NCBI GenBank assembly: GCA_903919125.1
Contig: CAIXGS010000076.1
Coordinates: 1-64,000, forward strand
Reading direction: 5' to 3'
Source of the DNA: an uncultured Spartobacteria bacterium
Lineage (GTDB): Bacteria; Verrucomicrobiota; Verrucomicrobiia; Chthoniobacterales; Chthoniobacteraceae
Length of the DNA: 64,000 nt
Position 1 is the first letter of the stretch; every line of letters begins with the position of its first letter. Of the stretch, positions 17,507-27,538 are shown in pieces. The position numbers and the translations under genes are program-made. The notes below the pieces were generated by a model. It did no database searches, had not been told where the DNA came from, and was given only the letters and a program-made list of their open reading frames with translations.

Positions 17507-19084
17507 ATGAAGCTCCCCTTCTCCATCTTCGCCGCACTTTCCCTACTCGCCACCGGATCGTCATGGCTGGAAACGCCTTCGCTCGCTGCACCGGCAGCCA
17601 CCGCTACCGCGACTGCGAACGCCACGGCAACCTCGGTAGCGAGTTCAATCCAGAAAGGCGCCCAAGAACCCAACGCCTCCGAAGCACTCCTCGCACAAAA
17701 TCTGGTGCGCGTCACCACCACGACACAACCCTACGACTTCACTAGGCCGTGGTCCAAACGCGCGCCGCTCAGTCGCCGCGCTCTTGGCGCAGTACTTAAA
17801 GGCAACCGCGTTTTAATCACCGCCGAATGTGCCGCTAACGCCACCTACATTGAACTGGAAACTCCAGATGGAGAGCGCAAACAGGCAGCCCGTGTCGTGT
17901 GCGTCGACTACGAAGCCAATCTCGCACTGTTGCAGCCCGAGTCCGACGACTTTCTGAAAGATCAGCCCGGCCTCGCTTTCGCCACCCCGCACATCGGCGA
18001 CTCCCTCGCCGTTCTCCAGTTGGAGGCCAACGGTAACCTGCTCTCCTCCAAAGGCCAAATGACCACCGCCGAAGTCGTGCGCTACCCCATCGACGACACC
18101 TCCCTTCTTGTCGGTCGCCTCAACGTCTCGCTTCAGGTGCGCGAAACCGTGCTCTCTCTTCCGCTGCTCAAAGACGGAAACCTAGCTGGGCTCATGTTGC
18201 GCTACGACTCCCAGTCCGGCCTCCTTGATTTCATTCCCGCCACTGTGGTGGAACATTTTATCAATGATTCCAACAAGATGCCCTACGAAGGATTTCCTCG
18301 CATGGGTTGCAGCTTTGCCGTGACTCGCGATCCTCAGTTGCGCAGGTTCCTCGACCTTCACAACAGCAAAGGCGGCGTCCTTATTACCCAAATTCTAAAG
18401 GATGGTCCTGCAGAAAAAGCAGGTGTTCAAAAGGGCGACGTTCTTCTGGAAATCGCCGGTAACCCGATTGATTCTGACGGTAATTATCGTGATCAAGATT
18501 ACGGACGCATTTCCTTGGGCCATTTGGTAAGCACCAAGCATTTCGAGGGGCAGTTGGTTAAAATTCGCGTCTCCCGTGCGGGAAAATCCCTAGACTTAGA
18601 AGTGCCCGTCGCGCACCGCCGCAGCGAACAGTACCTGAGCCAACCGTATATCATCGACCGCGCTCCGCGTTATTACGTCTTGGGTGGCTTGATTTTGGGA
18701 GAACTCTCGCGGCAGTACTTAAAAGAGTTCGGAGGCGATTGGATTCACAAAGCTCCGTTGGAGTTGGTGAACATCGACCGCACCCAAGGCGAGGGCGCTG
18801 AGGAGAGACGCAAACGGGTTGTGGTTCTCACACGCGTACTTCCCTCAAACTTGACGGTCGGGTACGAGGATCTGCGCCACATTTTGGTGACCGCGATCAA
18901 CGGTCAACCGATAAACAGTCTGGACGACATCCAAGTTGCACTGGAAAAGCCCGTGAACGGCCTCCACAAAGTCGAGTTACTCGGTGATCCCTCCGTACTT
19001 TTTCTGGACGCAAAAGGCGTCCAAGCCATCGGGCCTGAGTTACAACGAAGCTACGGCCTGCCCGCTCTCAGTCGTCTAGAGTAA
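17507..19084 (+). CDS. HtrA-like pseudoprotease, triad lost
   Basis: 525 residues with signal peptide (MKLPFSIFAALSLLATGSSW) and the same layout as the upstream HtrA protease: trypsin-like fold, PDZ and second PDZ. The alignable positions of the triad are all changed: TNAHVV becomes TAECAA (Cys108 for His), DLAIL becomes NLALL (Asn138 for Asp), and GNSGGPVL becomes TVLSLPLL (Leu216 for Ser, with a Ser at 217). PDZ text is intact (GGVLITQILKDGPAEKAGVQ with GDVLLEIAGNPID). It should therefore not cleave peptide bonds but may bind substrates or the active partner. The reading frame is uninterrupted over 1.5 kb, so it is kept by selection and is not a decaying gene. Gene pair is likely co-transcribed (8-bp gap). 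Confidence 0.88.
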   Translation: MKLPFSIFAALSLLATGSSWLETPSLAAPAATATATANATATSVASSIQKGAQEPNASEALLAQNLVRVTTTTQPYDFTRPWSKRAPLSRRALGAVLKGNRVLITAECAANATYIELETPDGERKQAARVVCVDYEANLALLQPESDDFLKDQPGLAFATPHIGDSLAVLQLEANGNLLSSKGQMTTAEVVRYPIDDTSLLVGRLNVSLQVRETVLSLPLLKDGNLAGLMLRYDSQSGLLDFIPATVVEHFINDSNKMPYEGFPRMGCSFAVTRDPQLRRFLDLHNSKGGVLITQILKDGPAEKAGVQKGDVLLEIAGNPIDSDGNYRDQDYGRISLGHLVSTKHFEGQLVKIRVSRAGKSLDLEVPVAHRRSEQYLSQPYIIDRAPRYYVLGGLILGELSRQYLKEFGGDWIHKAPLELVNIDRTQGEGAEERRKRVVVLTRVLPSNLTVGYEDLRHILVTAINGQPINSLDDIQVALEKPVNGLHKVELLGDPSVLFLDAKGVQAIGPELQRSYGLPALSRLE

Positions 19085-19091
19085 AAGACGG

Positions 19092-19991
19092 CTACCCAAA
19101 AAGGTCCGGCGTAAGGCCAGCCTCCTTTTCCATCTCGGCGTACAGGGTGCGAAACTCAGCCTTTTCAAGAGCAGGTAAAAGCTCGGGAAATTGAGGCGCA
19201 ATACGCAGCTGTTCCGGAGCAATCGGCAGGGGCAGATCGAGATCCAATCGCACCATCTCCTGATTTTGCTCCAACTGAGAACGCGCGGCTTGGAGTTTTT
19301 CACGCAGTTTAGCCGGTTCCACTCGCTCCAAATTCGCCATCGCAGCGGCCAAGGAACCATGGGCGTTGAGTAACGTGGTGGCACCTTTGGGGCCAACGCC
19401 CGACACTCCGGGAATGTTATCAGCGGAGTCCCCCACAATACTCAGCCAGTCGCCCAACTGATTGGGCTCCACGCCCCATTTGCGGCGAACGGTTTCCGCG
19501 TCCAATAAGGCATGAGTGTCTTTCGGGGTGGCGAGCTCTGTTTTTTGAGTCGTATAAATCCGCGTCTGAGCCCCGAGGATCTGAAAAAGATCCTTGTCCG
19601 CAGTCGCCAGAATAACCTCCCATCCAAGCTTTTCTACAGCAATTGCATAAGAAGCCATCAGGTCATCCGCCTCGGTGTTCGGCAGCGAAACCGACTGAAA
19701 CCCTAGTAATGTGATCAACTCTCGCAATACAGGCAATTGAACCTCAAGGGTTTCAGGCATTTCTGCCCGCTGCGCTTTGTATTCAGGCTGGAGACTTGAA
19801 CGGCGCTCCGGCACCCCCATGTCCCAAACCACCGCAGCACGATCGGGACGCAGATCCCGCTGCATTCGTCGCAACGCCTTCAGGAATCCGTAAATGGCTC
19901 CGTTGGGTTCTCCCTTGGAATTTTTCAGGCCGATTAGCGCATGGTAGGAGCGGTAGGCGTAATAGTAGCCGTCAACGAGAAGCAGTTTCAT
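19092..19991 (-). CDS. Standalone 5'-3' exonuclease / flap endonuclease (Pol I N-terminal type)
   Basis: 299 residues matching only the 5' nuclease domain of DNA polymerase I. Acidic metal-binding residues are seen in LLVDGYYYAYRSYHAL, VVWDMGVPERR, EADDLMASYA, TADKDLFQIL and GDWLSIVGDSADNIPGVSGV; the last leads into the helix-3-turn-helix GPKGATTLL that grips DNA. The Lys-rich arch segment (EYKAQRAEM) is present. No polymerase domain follows. It may serve primer removal or repair beside a separate Pol I. It converges on the pseudo-HtrA gene (7 bp apart) and diverges from the glycosyltransferase gene. Confidence 0.9.
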   Translation of the reverse strand: MKLLLVDGYYYAYRSYHALIGLKNSKGEPNGAIYGFLKALRRMQRDLRPDRAAVVWDMGVPERRSSLQPEYKAQRAEMPETLEVQLPVLRELITLLGFQSVSLPNTEADDLMASYAIAVEKLGWEVILATADKDLFQILGAQTRIYTTQKTELATPKDTHALLDAETVRRKWGVEPNQLGDWLSIVGDSADNIPGVSGVGPKGATTLLNAHGSLAAAMANLERVEPAKLREKLQAARSQLEQNQEMVRLDLDLPLPIAPEQLRIAPQFPELLPALEKAEFRTLYAEMEKEAGLTPDLFG

Positions 19992-20062
19992 GGGTTATAA
20001 AAACGCCTGAGCATGGATCAGACTGCAGGTGGAAGCCAGCGGGACGCACCGAAGAATAAGGT

Positions 20063-21256
20063 TTGGAGCTTGAGATTCAGACGCCCCTCGGTCTTTTTAG
20101 ACCCGTGCGTTCTGCTATAATACTCACGGCAGGTTTCGGGGAAGGCCACAACGCGGCTGCACGTGGTCTAACAGAAGGATTTGCTGCTCTTGGAGATATG
20201 CATCCAGAAGCGCTCGATCTATTCGCCCCTGCTTTCGGCTCTTTCTACCAGAGGATGCGCCATGACTACATCGATGTCGTCAACAAGAGCCCTGGAACTT
20301 GGGCGGCGGTTTATTCAGGAGCCGAACATTTGCCCTTCATCAGCCTCATTTTAAAAAATCTATGGCCCCTGAAGCGAGAACTCGTAACGGCCCTTCGCAA
20401 GTGGCAACCGGCTGCAGTGATCGCAGTCTATCCCGCCTACGGTTATGTCTTGGAGGCAGCGGCTCGAGAAGCTGAGCTGCCTCATCTTAAACGCTACGTT
20501 CTCATCACGGATTCCATCACCGTGCATCCCGTATGGCACCGGTGCGACGCAGATACCTTTATGGTACCCAACGAGGATACGGCCAACGTTCTTTACCAGA
20601 GGGGAATAGACCGGTCACGCGTGTTAGTGAGCGGCTTCCCCGTCTCGCCTCGATACGCCGTCGAGGGCCCGGTCCGTGAAGACCCCCTCCAGCGCCCGAG
20701 AGTGTTGTACATGATCAACGGACAGCCCGGGCGGGCGATATCGTTGGTGGAGCGCCTGCTTCGGGAGGATAAAGTCGAGCTCACTGCCACCACCGGACGC
20801 GATGAGGCGCTGAAATCTGAACTCGAAGCACTTGCAAAGCGCTTACAAAAGCCACTGAAGGTGCTGGGATGGATAGAAAACATGCCAGACCTCCTGCGCA
20901 GCAACCATTTACTGATCGGCAAAGCAGGTGGGGCCACCGTGCAGGAAACTCTTGCGGCGGGCACCCCGATGCTTATCACACAAATTTTGCCCGGTCAGGA
21001 GGAAGGCAACGCCCGATTGCTACTCCAAAACGGATGTGGCGCGTCCTGCCCCACCAACGAAGCGGTGTTGGAGACTCTCTCCAGTCTGTTTGCAAACGAG
21101 GCTCAAGGCTGGCACCGGATGCAACGTCACGTCCGCGCGCTAGGCAGACCAGATGCGGCCACTTCCATCGCCCGCTGGGTGTGGAAAGAAGTTCAATGTA
21201 TTGAAGATGCGCCCAATTCTAGATTTGGACTGAGGCCAACCATTCCACCTGGCTAA
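20063..21256 (+). CDS. MGDG-synthase-like glycosyltransferase (GT28 fold)
   Basis: 397 residues with the two Rossmann halves of the MGDG synthase/UgtP group, which add sugars to diacylglycerol. N-terminal: ILTAGFGEGHNAAARGLTEG (donor-loop, typical of the MGDG_synth family) and DYIDVVNKSPGTWAAVYSG. C-terminal GT28 part: VLGWIENMPDLLRSNHLLIGKAGG region followed by TVQETLAAGTPMLITQILPGQEEGNA. Start codon is TTG at 20063; no ATG fits the family N-terminus. The product probably is a glycolipid of the membrane, but the acceptor and sugar cannot be read from sequence. It is transcribed away from the exonuclease gene, from a 71-bp gap. Confidence 0.8.
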   Translation: MELEIQTPLGLFRPVRSAIILTAGFGEGHNAAARGLTEGFAALGDMHPEALDLFAPAFGSFYQRMRHDYIDVVNKSPGTWAAVYSGAEHLPFISLILKNLWPLKRELVTALRKWQPAAVIAVYPAYGYVLEAAAREAELPHLKRYVLITDSITVHPVWHRCDADTFMVPNEDTANVLYQRGIDRSRVLVSGFPVSPRYAVEGPVREDPLQRPRVLYMINGQPGRAISLVERLLREDKVELTATTGRDEALKSELEALAKRLQKPLKVLGWIENMPDLLRSNHLLIGKAGGATVQETLAAGTPMLITQILPGQEEGNARLLLQNGCGASCPTNEAVLETLSSLFANEAQGWHRMQRHVRALGRPDAATSIARWVWKEVQCIEDAPNSRFGLRPTIPPG

Positions 21257-21461
21257 CCACCTTTCGATTTTAAACCCCTTTCCTGCTCAAGCCGACTCCA
21301 TGCGGGTTACAGCCAGTCATTCAGTGTTAAAAGTTTTTGAGGATGAATGTTGGCAACGGCTTAAACTCTCCTCTACAAAAGATGCTTTCCTTTCTTTACG
21401 CGTCCCCGCGCTCAGCAAGTAACTTTTTCGACCCTCCTTTAATTCAATCCCTCACTCTTTC

Positions 21462-22148
21462 GTGAACCTTCTGATCAAACTCTGGAGATCTTCCATCGGG
21501 AAAAAATGGCTCGTCGCCCTCACAGGCTTGGCGCTACTCGGCTTTGTTGTGGCACATTTGCTTGGCAATCTTCAGATGTTCTCCGGTGCGGAAAAAATCA
21601 ACGCCTACGCGGAGTTTCTAAAAGCCAATGAGAAGCCACTGTGGCTCGCCCGAATCGGTCTGCTCATTTGTTTTGTCACGCACATCCTCGCAACCCTTTC
21701 ACTGGTTCGGATGAACCGCGCCGCCCGCCCCGACGCCTACGCCCTCAAGCGAAGCGTACAAGCCAAGATCTCCACCCGCACAATGGCCCTGAGCGGCCTC
21801 ACCGTTCTCTCCTTCGTGGCATTCCATCTGGCTCACTACACACTGCGCATCACCGATGCCCGCTTCAAAGTCGAAGCGGAAGGCGGACTTCTAACCTCTG
21901 CACACGATGTTTATCACATGGTCATTATGGGCTTCCAGAACCCGCTTATTTCCAGTTTTTACATCCTGAGTGTCGGGTTACTCTCACTCCACCTCAGCCA
22001 CGGAATTTCCTCCGTCTTCCAAACCTTGGGATTGGAGACCAAGAAAAGCGCCATATGGATGCCTAAAGCCGCCACGCTCATTGCACTTTTGCTCTTCACA
22101 GGTTACGCGTCCATTCCAGCGGCCGTCCTCAGTGGCCTCCTCAAGTAA
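21462..22148 (+). CDS. sdhC: Succinate dehydrogenase cytochrome b subunit
   Basis: Membrane anchor of 228 residues with five hydrophobic helices, typical of the single-subunit (type B, two heme b) quinone reductases. Candidate heme-ligand histidines occur in VVAHLLGNLQ, CFVTHILATL, FVAFHLAHYTL, HDVYHMVIMG and LHLSHGISSV. It hands electrons from SdhB to quinone. Start is GTG at 21462 without a clear Shine-Dalgarno sequence. It is followed by sdhA (54 bp) and sdhB, an operon order typical of Bacteroidota-like and PVC-group complex II. Confidence 0.93.
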   Translation: MNLLIKLWRSSIGKKWLVALTGLALLGFVVAHLLGNLQMFSGAEKINAYAEFLKANEKPLWLARIGLLICFVTHILATLSLVRMNRAARPDAYALKRSVQAKISTRTMALSGLTVLSFVAFHLAHYTLRITDARFKVEAEGGLLTSAHDVYHMVIMGFQNPLISSFYILSVGLLSLHLSHGISSVFQTLGLETKKSAIWMPKAATLIALLLFTGYASIPAAVLSGLLK

Positions 22149-22202
22149 TTTTCCAAACCAACCCGGTTCCAACGTCTTCTGCAGAGCCTCAACTAGCGCA
22201 CT

Positions 22203-24122
22203 ATGAGCCTCAACCTTGATTCAAAAACTCCCTCCGGCCCTCTTGAGAAAAAATGGGAGCAACACAAGTTTGAGTCCAAACTCATCAATCCAGCCAACCG
22301 TCGCAAATTCGAGGTCATCGTCGTGGGCACTGGCCTCGCAGGCGCCTCGGCGGCAGCGACGCTCGGGGAACTCGGTTACAAAGTAAAAGCCTTCTGCTTT
22401 CAGGATTCCCCGCGCCGCGCCCATTCGATTGCCGCTCAAGGCGGAATTAACGCCGCGAAGAATTATCAAAACGATGGCGACTCAGTTCACCGCCTCTTTT
22501 ACGACACAATCAAGGGAGGCGACTTCCGCTCCCGCGAAAGCAACGTGCATCGTCTGGCGGAAATCAGCGTCTCCATCATCGACCATTGCGTCGCTTTAGG
22601 GGTTCCATTCGCCCGCGAATACGGAGGTTTGCTAGACAATCGCTCCTTCGGCGGCGCCCAAGTCTCTCGCACTTTCTACGCCCGTGGACAGACCGGCCAG
22701 CAGCTCCTCCTTGGCGCCTACTCAGCCCTCAACAGGCAAATCGCCGCCGGTTCAGTCGAGATGTTTTCTCGTACGGAACTCATGGACATCGTTCTGGTGG
22801 ATGGCCACGCCAAGGGCATCGTCACCCGCGACCTGACCAACGGCGCTATCCGGACTTGGGCGGCCGACTGCGTCATCATGGCCACAGGCGGCTACGGCAA
22901 CGTGTTCTACCTCTCCACAAACGCCAAAGGCTCCAACGTGACTGCCACCTACAGGGCACATCGCCGGGGCGCTGCTTTCGCCAACCCCTGCTACACTCAA
23001 ATTCATCCAACTTGCATCCCCGTAGCCGGTGATCACCAGTCCAAGCTCACCCTGATGAGCGAATCCCTGCGCAACGATGGCCGCGTCTGGGTGCCGAAAA
23101 AGAAGGGCGACACCCGCCCCTACAGCCAGATTCCAGAAGACGAGCGCGACTATTATCTGGAACGCAAGTATCCGAGTTTCGGCAATTTAGCCCCACGCGA
23201 TATCTCTTCCCGCTCGGCGAAAGAAGTCTGTGACGAAGGGCGCGGCGTAGGTCCAGGCGGTCTGGGTGTCTACTTGGATTTTGCGGATTCCATCAAGCGC
23301 TTGGGCGAGGATAAAATCCGCGAACGCTACGGCAACTTGTTTGAAATGTACCACCAGATCACTGGTGAAAACGCCTACAACGGGCCCATGCGTATTTTCC
23401 CAGCCGTCCACTACACCATGGGTGGCCTTTGGGTGGACTACAACTTGATGTCCAACATTCCCGGCCTGTTCGTACTAGGCGAAGCCAACTTCTCAGACCA
23501 CGGCGCCAATCGACTCGGAGCCAGCGCTCTCATGCAGGGACTCGCCGATGGCTACTTCGTCATCCCCTACACTATCGGCAATTACCTCGCCCCGCATGTC
23601 GGCGAGCGGCCCAGCACCGACCACCCCGCCTTCAAACAGACCGAAGCAGATGTCCGTGCCAACATTCACAAACTTCTTTCCATAAAAGGAAAACGTTCCG
23701 TGGACTCGTTTCACCGCGAACTCGGTCTCATCATGTGGGATCATTGCGGCATGGCGCGAACGGAAAAGAGCCTCACCCGAGCACTCAAACGACTGCCAGA
23801 GCTACGACAGGAATTCTGGCAGAACGCGAATGTCCCCGGAGAAAACGAATCCCTGAATACCTCCTTGGAGCGTGCTGGGCGAGTTGCTGATTTTCTGGAA
23901 TTTGGCGAGTTGATGTGCATGGACGCCTTGACTCGCAAAGAGTCCTGCGGCGGCCATTTCCGCGAGGAATATCAGACGCCTGATGGAGAAGCCGTGCGCA
24001 ACGACGCGGAATATTCGCACGTGGCTGCTTGGGAATATCAGGGTGAGGGAATCGCCCCGATTCGACATACTGAACCTTTGACTTTCGACAACGTAAAACT
24101 CGCCACCCGGAGCTACAAATGA
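22203..24122 (+). CDS. sdhA: Succinate dehydrogenase flavoprotein subunit
   Basis: FAD-containing catalytic subunit of complex II, 639 residues. FAD-binding [19 protein letters not shown]; the covalent FAD His lies in [16 protein letters not shown]; substrate-site residues in [14 protein letters not shown] and in [15 protein letters not shown]. An extra N-terminal ~35 residues precede the dinucleotide fold, as in other type B enzymes. Overlaps sdhB by 4 bp (ATGA), so translation is coupled. Confidence 0.96.
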   Translation: MSLNLDSKTPSGPLEKKWEQHKFESKLINPANRRKFEVIVVGTGLAGASAAATLGELGYKVKAFCFQDSPRRAHSIAAQGGINAAKNYQNDGDSVHRLFYDTIKGGDFRSRESNVHRLAEISVSIIDHCVALGVPFAREYGGLLDNRSFGGAQVSRTFYARGQTGQQLLLGAYSALNRQIAAGSVEMFSRTELMDIVLVDGHAKGIVTRDLTNGAIRTWAADCVIMATGGYGNVFYLSTNAKGSNVTATYRAHRRGAAFANPCYTQIHPTCIPVAGDHQSKLTLMSESLRNDGRVWVPKKKGDTRPYSQIPEDERDYYLERKYPSFGNLAPRDISSRSAKEVCDEGRGVGPGGLGVYLDFADSIKRLGEDKIRERYGNLFEMYHQITGENAYNGPMRIFPAVHYTMGGLWVDYNLMSNIPGLFVLGEANFSDHGANRLGASALMQGLADGYFVIPYTIGNYLAPHVGERPSTDHPAFKQTEADVRANIHKLLSIKGKRSVDSFHRELGLIMWDHCGMARTEKSLTRALKRLPELRQEFWQNANVPGENESLNTSLERAGRVADFLEFGELMCMDALTRKESCGGHFREEYQTPDGEAVRNDAEYSHVAAWEYQGEGIAPIRHTEPLTFDNVKLATRSYK

Positions 24123-24865
24123 ACCTGCATCTCAAAGTTTGGCGCCAGAAAAACGCAGCCACCAAGGGCGCGCTCGTTAGTTACGAGGCTCGCAACATCC
24201 CCGAAGATTGCTCCTTTTTGGAGATGCTCGACCTCGTCAACGAGGACCTGCTTTCGCGCGGAGAAGAGCCCATTGCTTTCGATCACGACTGTCGTGAGGG
24301 AATTTGCGGAATGTGTTCGCTCACCATCAACGGCATCCCCCACGGCACGAGCGACACGACTACTTGCCAGCTCTACATGCGCAAGTTCAAAGACGGTCAA
24401 ACCATCTACATCGAACCTTTCCGCGCCAGCGCGTTCCCGCTCTTGCGCGATCTGAGCGTGAACCGCTCTGCCTTTGATCGCATTCAACAAGCTGGTGGCT
24501 TTATCAGCGCCCACGTCGGTGCCGCTCCAGACGGCAATGCGATTCTTGTTCCAAAAACCGATGCGGACCACGCCATGGAAGCCGCCGCCTGCATCGGTTG
24601 CGGAGCCTGCGCAGCCGCCTGCCCCAACGCTAGCGCGATGCTGTTCGTCGGAGCAAAGGTCACCCACCTCGCCTCTTTGCCGCAAGGTCAGCCTGAACGC
24701 GAGCGCCGTGCCTTGGCCATGGTACGCCGGATGGACGCCGAGGGCTTTGGAAATTGCTCAAACTATCTGGAGTGCGAAGCGGTTTGCCCGGCGGAAATCC
24801 CCGCCTTGGTCATCGGCCAACTCAACCGCGATTACGCCCACGCCTTGGTTAAGGAAAGCCTTTAA
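24119..24865 (+). CDS. sdhB: Succinate dehydrogenase iron-sulfur subunit
   Basis: Electron-transfer subunit, 248 residues. The plant-ferredoxin-type 2Fe-2S cluster uses [16 protein letters not shown] with Cys further on ([10 protein letters not shown]). The bacterial ferredoxin domain has [15 protein letters not shown] and [17 protein letters not shown] for the 4Fe-4S and 3Fe-4S centres. A GGAG lies 6 nt before the ATG, inside the end of sdhA. It completes the sdhCAB operon. Confidence 0.96.
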   Translation: MNLHLKVWRQKNAATKGALVSYEARNIPEDCSFLEMLDLVNEDLLSRGEEPIAFDHDCREGICGMCSLTINGIPHGTSDTTTCQLYMRKFKDGQTIYIEPFRASAFPLLRDLSVNRSAFDRIQQAGGFISAHVGAAPDGNAILVPKTDADHAMEAAACIGCGACAAACPNASAMLFVGAKVTHLASLPQGQPERERRALAMVRRMDAEGFGNCSNYLECEAVCPAEIPALVIGQLNRDYAHALVKESL

Positions 24866-24975
24866 CCCAAGGAAAGAGGTCCGGAGATAAAGCGACGGCC
24901 TGCACTGTCGCTCCATGTTGTCGCTCAATGCCAAACGGCACCTCTGAGCCGACTCTTTTCTCCGACCTACACGCC

Positions 24976-25953
24976 TTACTTCACGGGCGGCTTCCCTAAT
25001 CCGGGGTACTTCAACCAACGGAAAAACTCCGAGTCGGTAGACAATAACAACGTCGTGTCCCGCGACATCGAACTACGGTAAGTCTCCATCGTCTTGACGA
25101 AATTATAGAACTCCGCAGCCTGCGGGTTTTGGTTGAATGTTTTGGCGTAGATCTCCGAAGCTTTCGCATCAGCCTCCCCGTGAATCTCCTGCGCCTTCAA
25201 ATATGCGCCGGATTGAATCTCGCTCAGATCCCGCTCCCGTTGACCAGCGATCTTCGCCGCTTCCCCTTCCCCTTCCGAACGGAAGCGTTGCGCAATCTGT
25301 TGGCGCTCGCTGATCATGCGCGAATAAATGCGGTCCAAAACGTCCGGGTTGTAATTCACCCGTTTCAAACGGAAATCCAAAAGATCGATTCCAAACTCCG
25401 ACAGCTTCTTGCTCGCCTCCTGAGCGATCTCGGTCTCAATGCGCTGACGCCCCACCTTGATCGGCGGTAAAACACCCACCGCCCCCGGTCCATCCGTCTT
25501 CAGCGTCTCGTCCTTCGCTGCCTTGCGACTGGGATCAGTCCTCACAATTTCAATCAACTCATTGCGAGCAACCGCATTGCGCGTCTCACTCCCCAGAATG
25601 TCCTCGAGACGCGACTGCGCACTCCGCTCGTCTCGCATACGTACGAAATACGTTTTCGGATCCGAAATTCGCCAGCGCGCAAAAGCCTCCACCCGAATAT
25701 ACGTCTTATCCTTAGTCGGGATGGCCACCGGCGCTCCGTCCCATTCTAAAAACCGCTTATCCAGACGATGAACTTCCTGCACAAAGGGGAGCTTTGTGTG
25801 CAAGCCCGGCTCAGTCACTGGTTCACCCACGGGCCGTCCAAACTGCGTGAGAATCACCTGCTCAGCCTGGTTCACCTTATAAAAAGCCCCGCTCCCCACC
25901 ATGAACCCCACTACAGCCAGTCCCATTACCAATGTCGTCACTACTCGATTCAT
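24976..25953 (-). CDS. hflC: Protease modulator HflC
   Basis: SPFH/band 7 membrane protein that with HflK encloses and restrains the FtsH protease. 325 residues from the ATG at 25953 (MNRVVTTLVMGLAVVGFMVG membrane anchor). The band-7 domain contains VNQAEQVILTQFGRPVGEPV and a coiled-coil arm rich in Glu/Ala (ERQQIAQRFRSEGEGEAAKI) before the AEFYNFVKTMETYR end, all typical of HflC. It starts 4 bp after the hflK stop, so both are made from one message. No ftsH in the window. Confidence 0.93.
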   Translation of the reverse strand: MNRVVTTLVMGLAVVGFMVGSGAFYKVNQAEQVILTQFGRPVGEPVTEPGLHTKLPFVQEVHRLDKRFLEWDGAPVAIPTKDKTYIRVEAFARWRISDPKTYFVRMRDERSAQSRLEDILGSETRNAVARNELIEIVRTDPSRKAAKDETLKTDGPGAVGVLPPIKVGRQRIETEIAQEASKKLSEFGIDLLDFRLKRVNYNPDVLDRIYSRMISERQQIAQRFRSEGEGEAAKIAGQRERDLSEIQSGAYLKAQEIHGEADAKASEIYAKTFNQNPQAAEFYNFVKTMETYRSSMSRDTTLLLSTDSEFFRWLKYPGLGKPPVK

Positions 25954-25957
25954 AAAA

Positions 25958-26992
25958 TCAACGCCCCTCCTGGTTTTTTGCTGCCGCATTCTGAGAAGAC
26001 TGCTGACCAGAAAGCCCCGGCAACGCTTGCAATGGCAGCACAGGCAATAGGCGCTGCAGTCCCTCGTCCACAATCACTTTCTGTCCAGCCTTCGGCAGCA
26101 CCTCGCCCAACATTTCCAAGTACATCCGAGTGCGAGTCGCCTCTGGAGCTTGCAAAAACTGCGTAAACAACTGCTTAAACGATGCAACGTCTCCCTCCGC
26201 CTCATTCACCCGCTTGAACCGGTAGCCCTCCGCAGCACTGAGCGTCTGCTCCGCCTGACCACGCGCCCGAGGCACCGCCTTGTTGTAATCCCCCACAGCC
26301 ACGTTGATCGCATTCGCGCGATCCTGCTGCGCTTTGTTGACCTCGTTAAACGACCCCTCAACCTGCCTCGGCGGGTTGACGTCTTTTAACTGCACGCTAT
26401 CCACCTTGAGTCCAAGTTGATACCGCTTCGCCAATTCCTGTATGCGAGCCAGTCCCGCTACCTCAATCTCCTGCCGCCCTACCGTCAGCAATTCGTCCAC
26501 AGTGCGATCCCCGACGACCTCCCGCATCGCCGCCTCGGAAAGATCACGCAGCGACATATCTGGGTTACGAACATCAAAGAGATACTCCTTCGGGTTTTCG
26601 ATGCGATACTGCACTACCCATTCCACCAACGCCGCATTCAAATCCCCAGTGACCATCGACTTCTCTTCCATCTGCTGCTTTCCAGGCTGAAACGGGTTGG
26701 TGTAACCAGGAGTCGCAAAACCAAACTCAAGCTTCAACTGCCGCCGAGTTGGCAAGATGATCGCCTCATCAATTCCCAGAGGGAGTTTGAAATGCAACCC
26801 AGGCTCCACAATCCCCAGAAACCGGCCGAATCGCAACACCACCCCCTCACACTCCGCCTCCACAGTGTACGCAGAACTGGACACCATGATTCCAACGACC
26901 ACTAGAAGCACGATCCAGCGCATCTTGGACCCGAAAAATTGTCCCAGATCTGGTCCCCCGCCCCCTCTTGCACTGCCAAACAAATCAGCCAT
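25958..26992 (-). CDS. hflK: Protease modulator HflK
   Basis: 344-residue SPFH protein partner of HflC. A Gly-rich N-terminus (GSARGGGGPDLGQFF) leads to one transmembrane helix, then the band-7 domain with ECEGVVLRFGRFLGIVEPGLHFKLP and VEWVVQYRIENPKEYLF; a coiled coil with ARGQAEQTLSAAEGYRFKRV follows and ends in the LPLLPLQ-like tail. First gene of hflKC. Start ATG at 26992. Confidence 0.94.
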   Translation of the reverse strand: MADLFGSARGGGGPDLGQFFGSKMRWIVLLVVVGIMVSSSAYTVEAECEGVVLRFGRFLGIVEPGLHFKLPLGIDEAIILPTRRQLKLEFGFATPGYTNPFQPGKQQMEEKSMVTGDLNAALVEWVVQYRIENPKEYLFDVRNPDMSLRDLSEAAMREVVGDRTVDELLTVGRQEIEVAGLARIQELAKRYQLGLKVDSVQLKDVNPPRQVEGSFNEVNKAQQDRANAINVAVGDYNKAVPRARGQAEQTLSAAEGYRFKRVNEAEGDVASFKQLFTQFLQAPEATRTRMYLEMLGEVLPKAGQKVIVDEGLQRLLPVLPLQALPGLSGQQSSQNAAAKNQEGR

Positions 26993-27100
26993 AGTGCAAT
27001 TATAGTGCCAGATATTAAAGCGGCAACTGTTTCCAAGCGGTTTCTACTCTTGCCCCAACGGTGCATTTTTACGTAAGGCGCCGTTTGGGACGCAGCACTT

Positions 27101-27458
27101 TTGTTTTCCATTTCGGAGAGTGCGTTGGAGCGAATCCTGCGCTACATTCTCAACGCGGACGTCAGCCTCCCCCAGCTCAAAAAGCGCTTGGGGAACATTG
27201 CAAACCAAACCCCTGCAATCCAAAACCATGACACTCGCCGATCGACTCAGAGAGGAAGGCAAGCTGGAAGGCGAACAGAACGCGCAGTTACACGCCTTCA
27301 GAACAGCAGTGTTGCATGCACTGGAAATGCGGCATGGCTCGTATCCCGAAGGAATCCGTGAAGCCATAGAAACCATTGACGACCTCCAACGGATCGAGGC
27401 GCTTCTTGAGAGTTCCATTCGCTCCGACTCACTCGAAGAATTCGCCCGGAAGCTTTAA
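27101..27458 (+). pseudogene. Frameshifted C-terminal remnant of an Rpn/YhgA-like nuclease
   Basis: Two fragments in different frames together match the C-terminal end usual in Rpn family proteins (recombination-promoting nuclease, PD-(D/E)XK transposase-like). Frame 27101-27220 reads SALERILRYILNADVSLPQL and LKKRLGNIANQT; then a +1 shift, and the frame starting with ATG at 27228 reads MTLADRLREEGKLEGEQ, ending RIEALLESSIRSDSLEEFAR. In intact family members these two segments follow each other without interruption. The N-terminal nuclease domain is absent. It is therefore a dead relic. A less likely reading is that 27228-27458 is a real 76-residue gene. Confidence 0.6.
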
Positions 27459-27538
27459 CGCCGAACAGCGAACAGCCTCTCGAGGAACACTGACGAACCG
27501 CCCAAAAACTCCTTTTCAAGACAAACGCGGCGGGTTCA

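Noticed and set aside
24891-24912. AGCGAC/GTCGCT hairpin after sdhB
   Set aside because: Only six pairs, no T-tract. Not enough for a terminator call.
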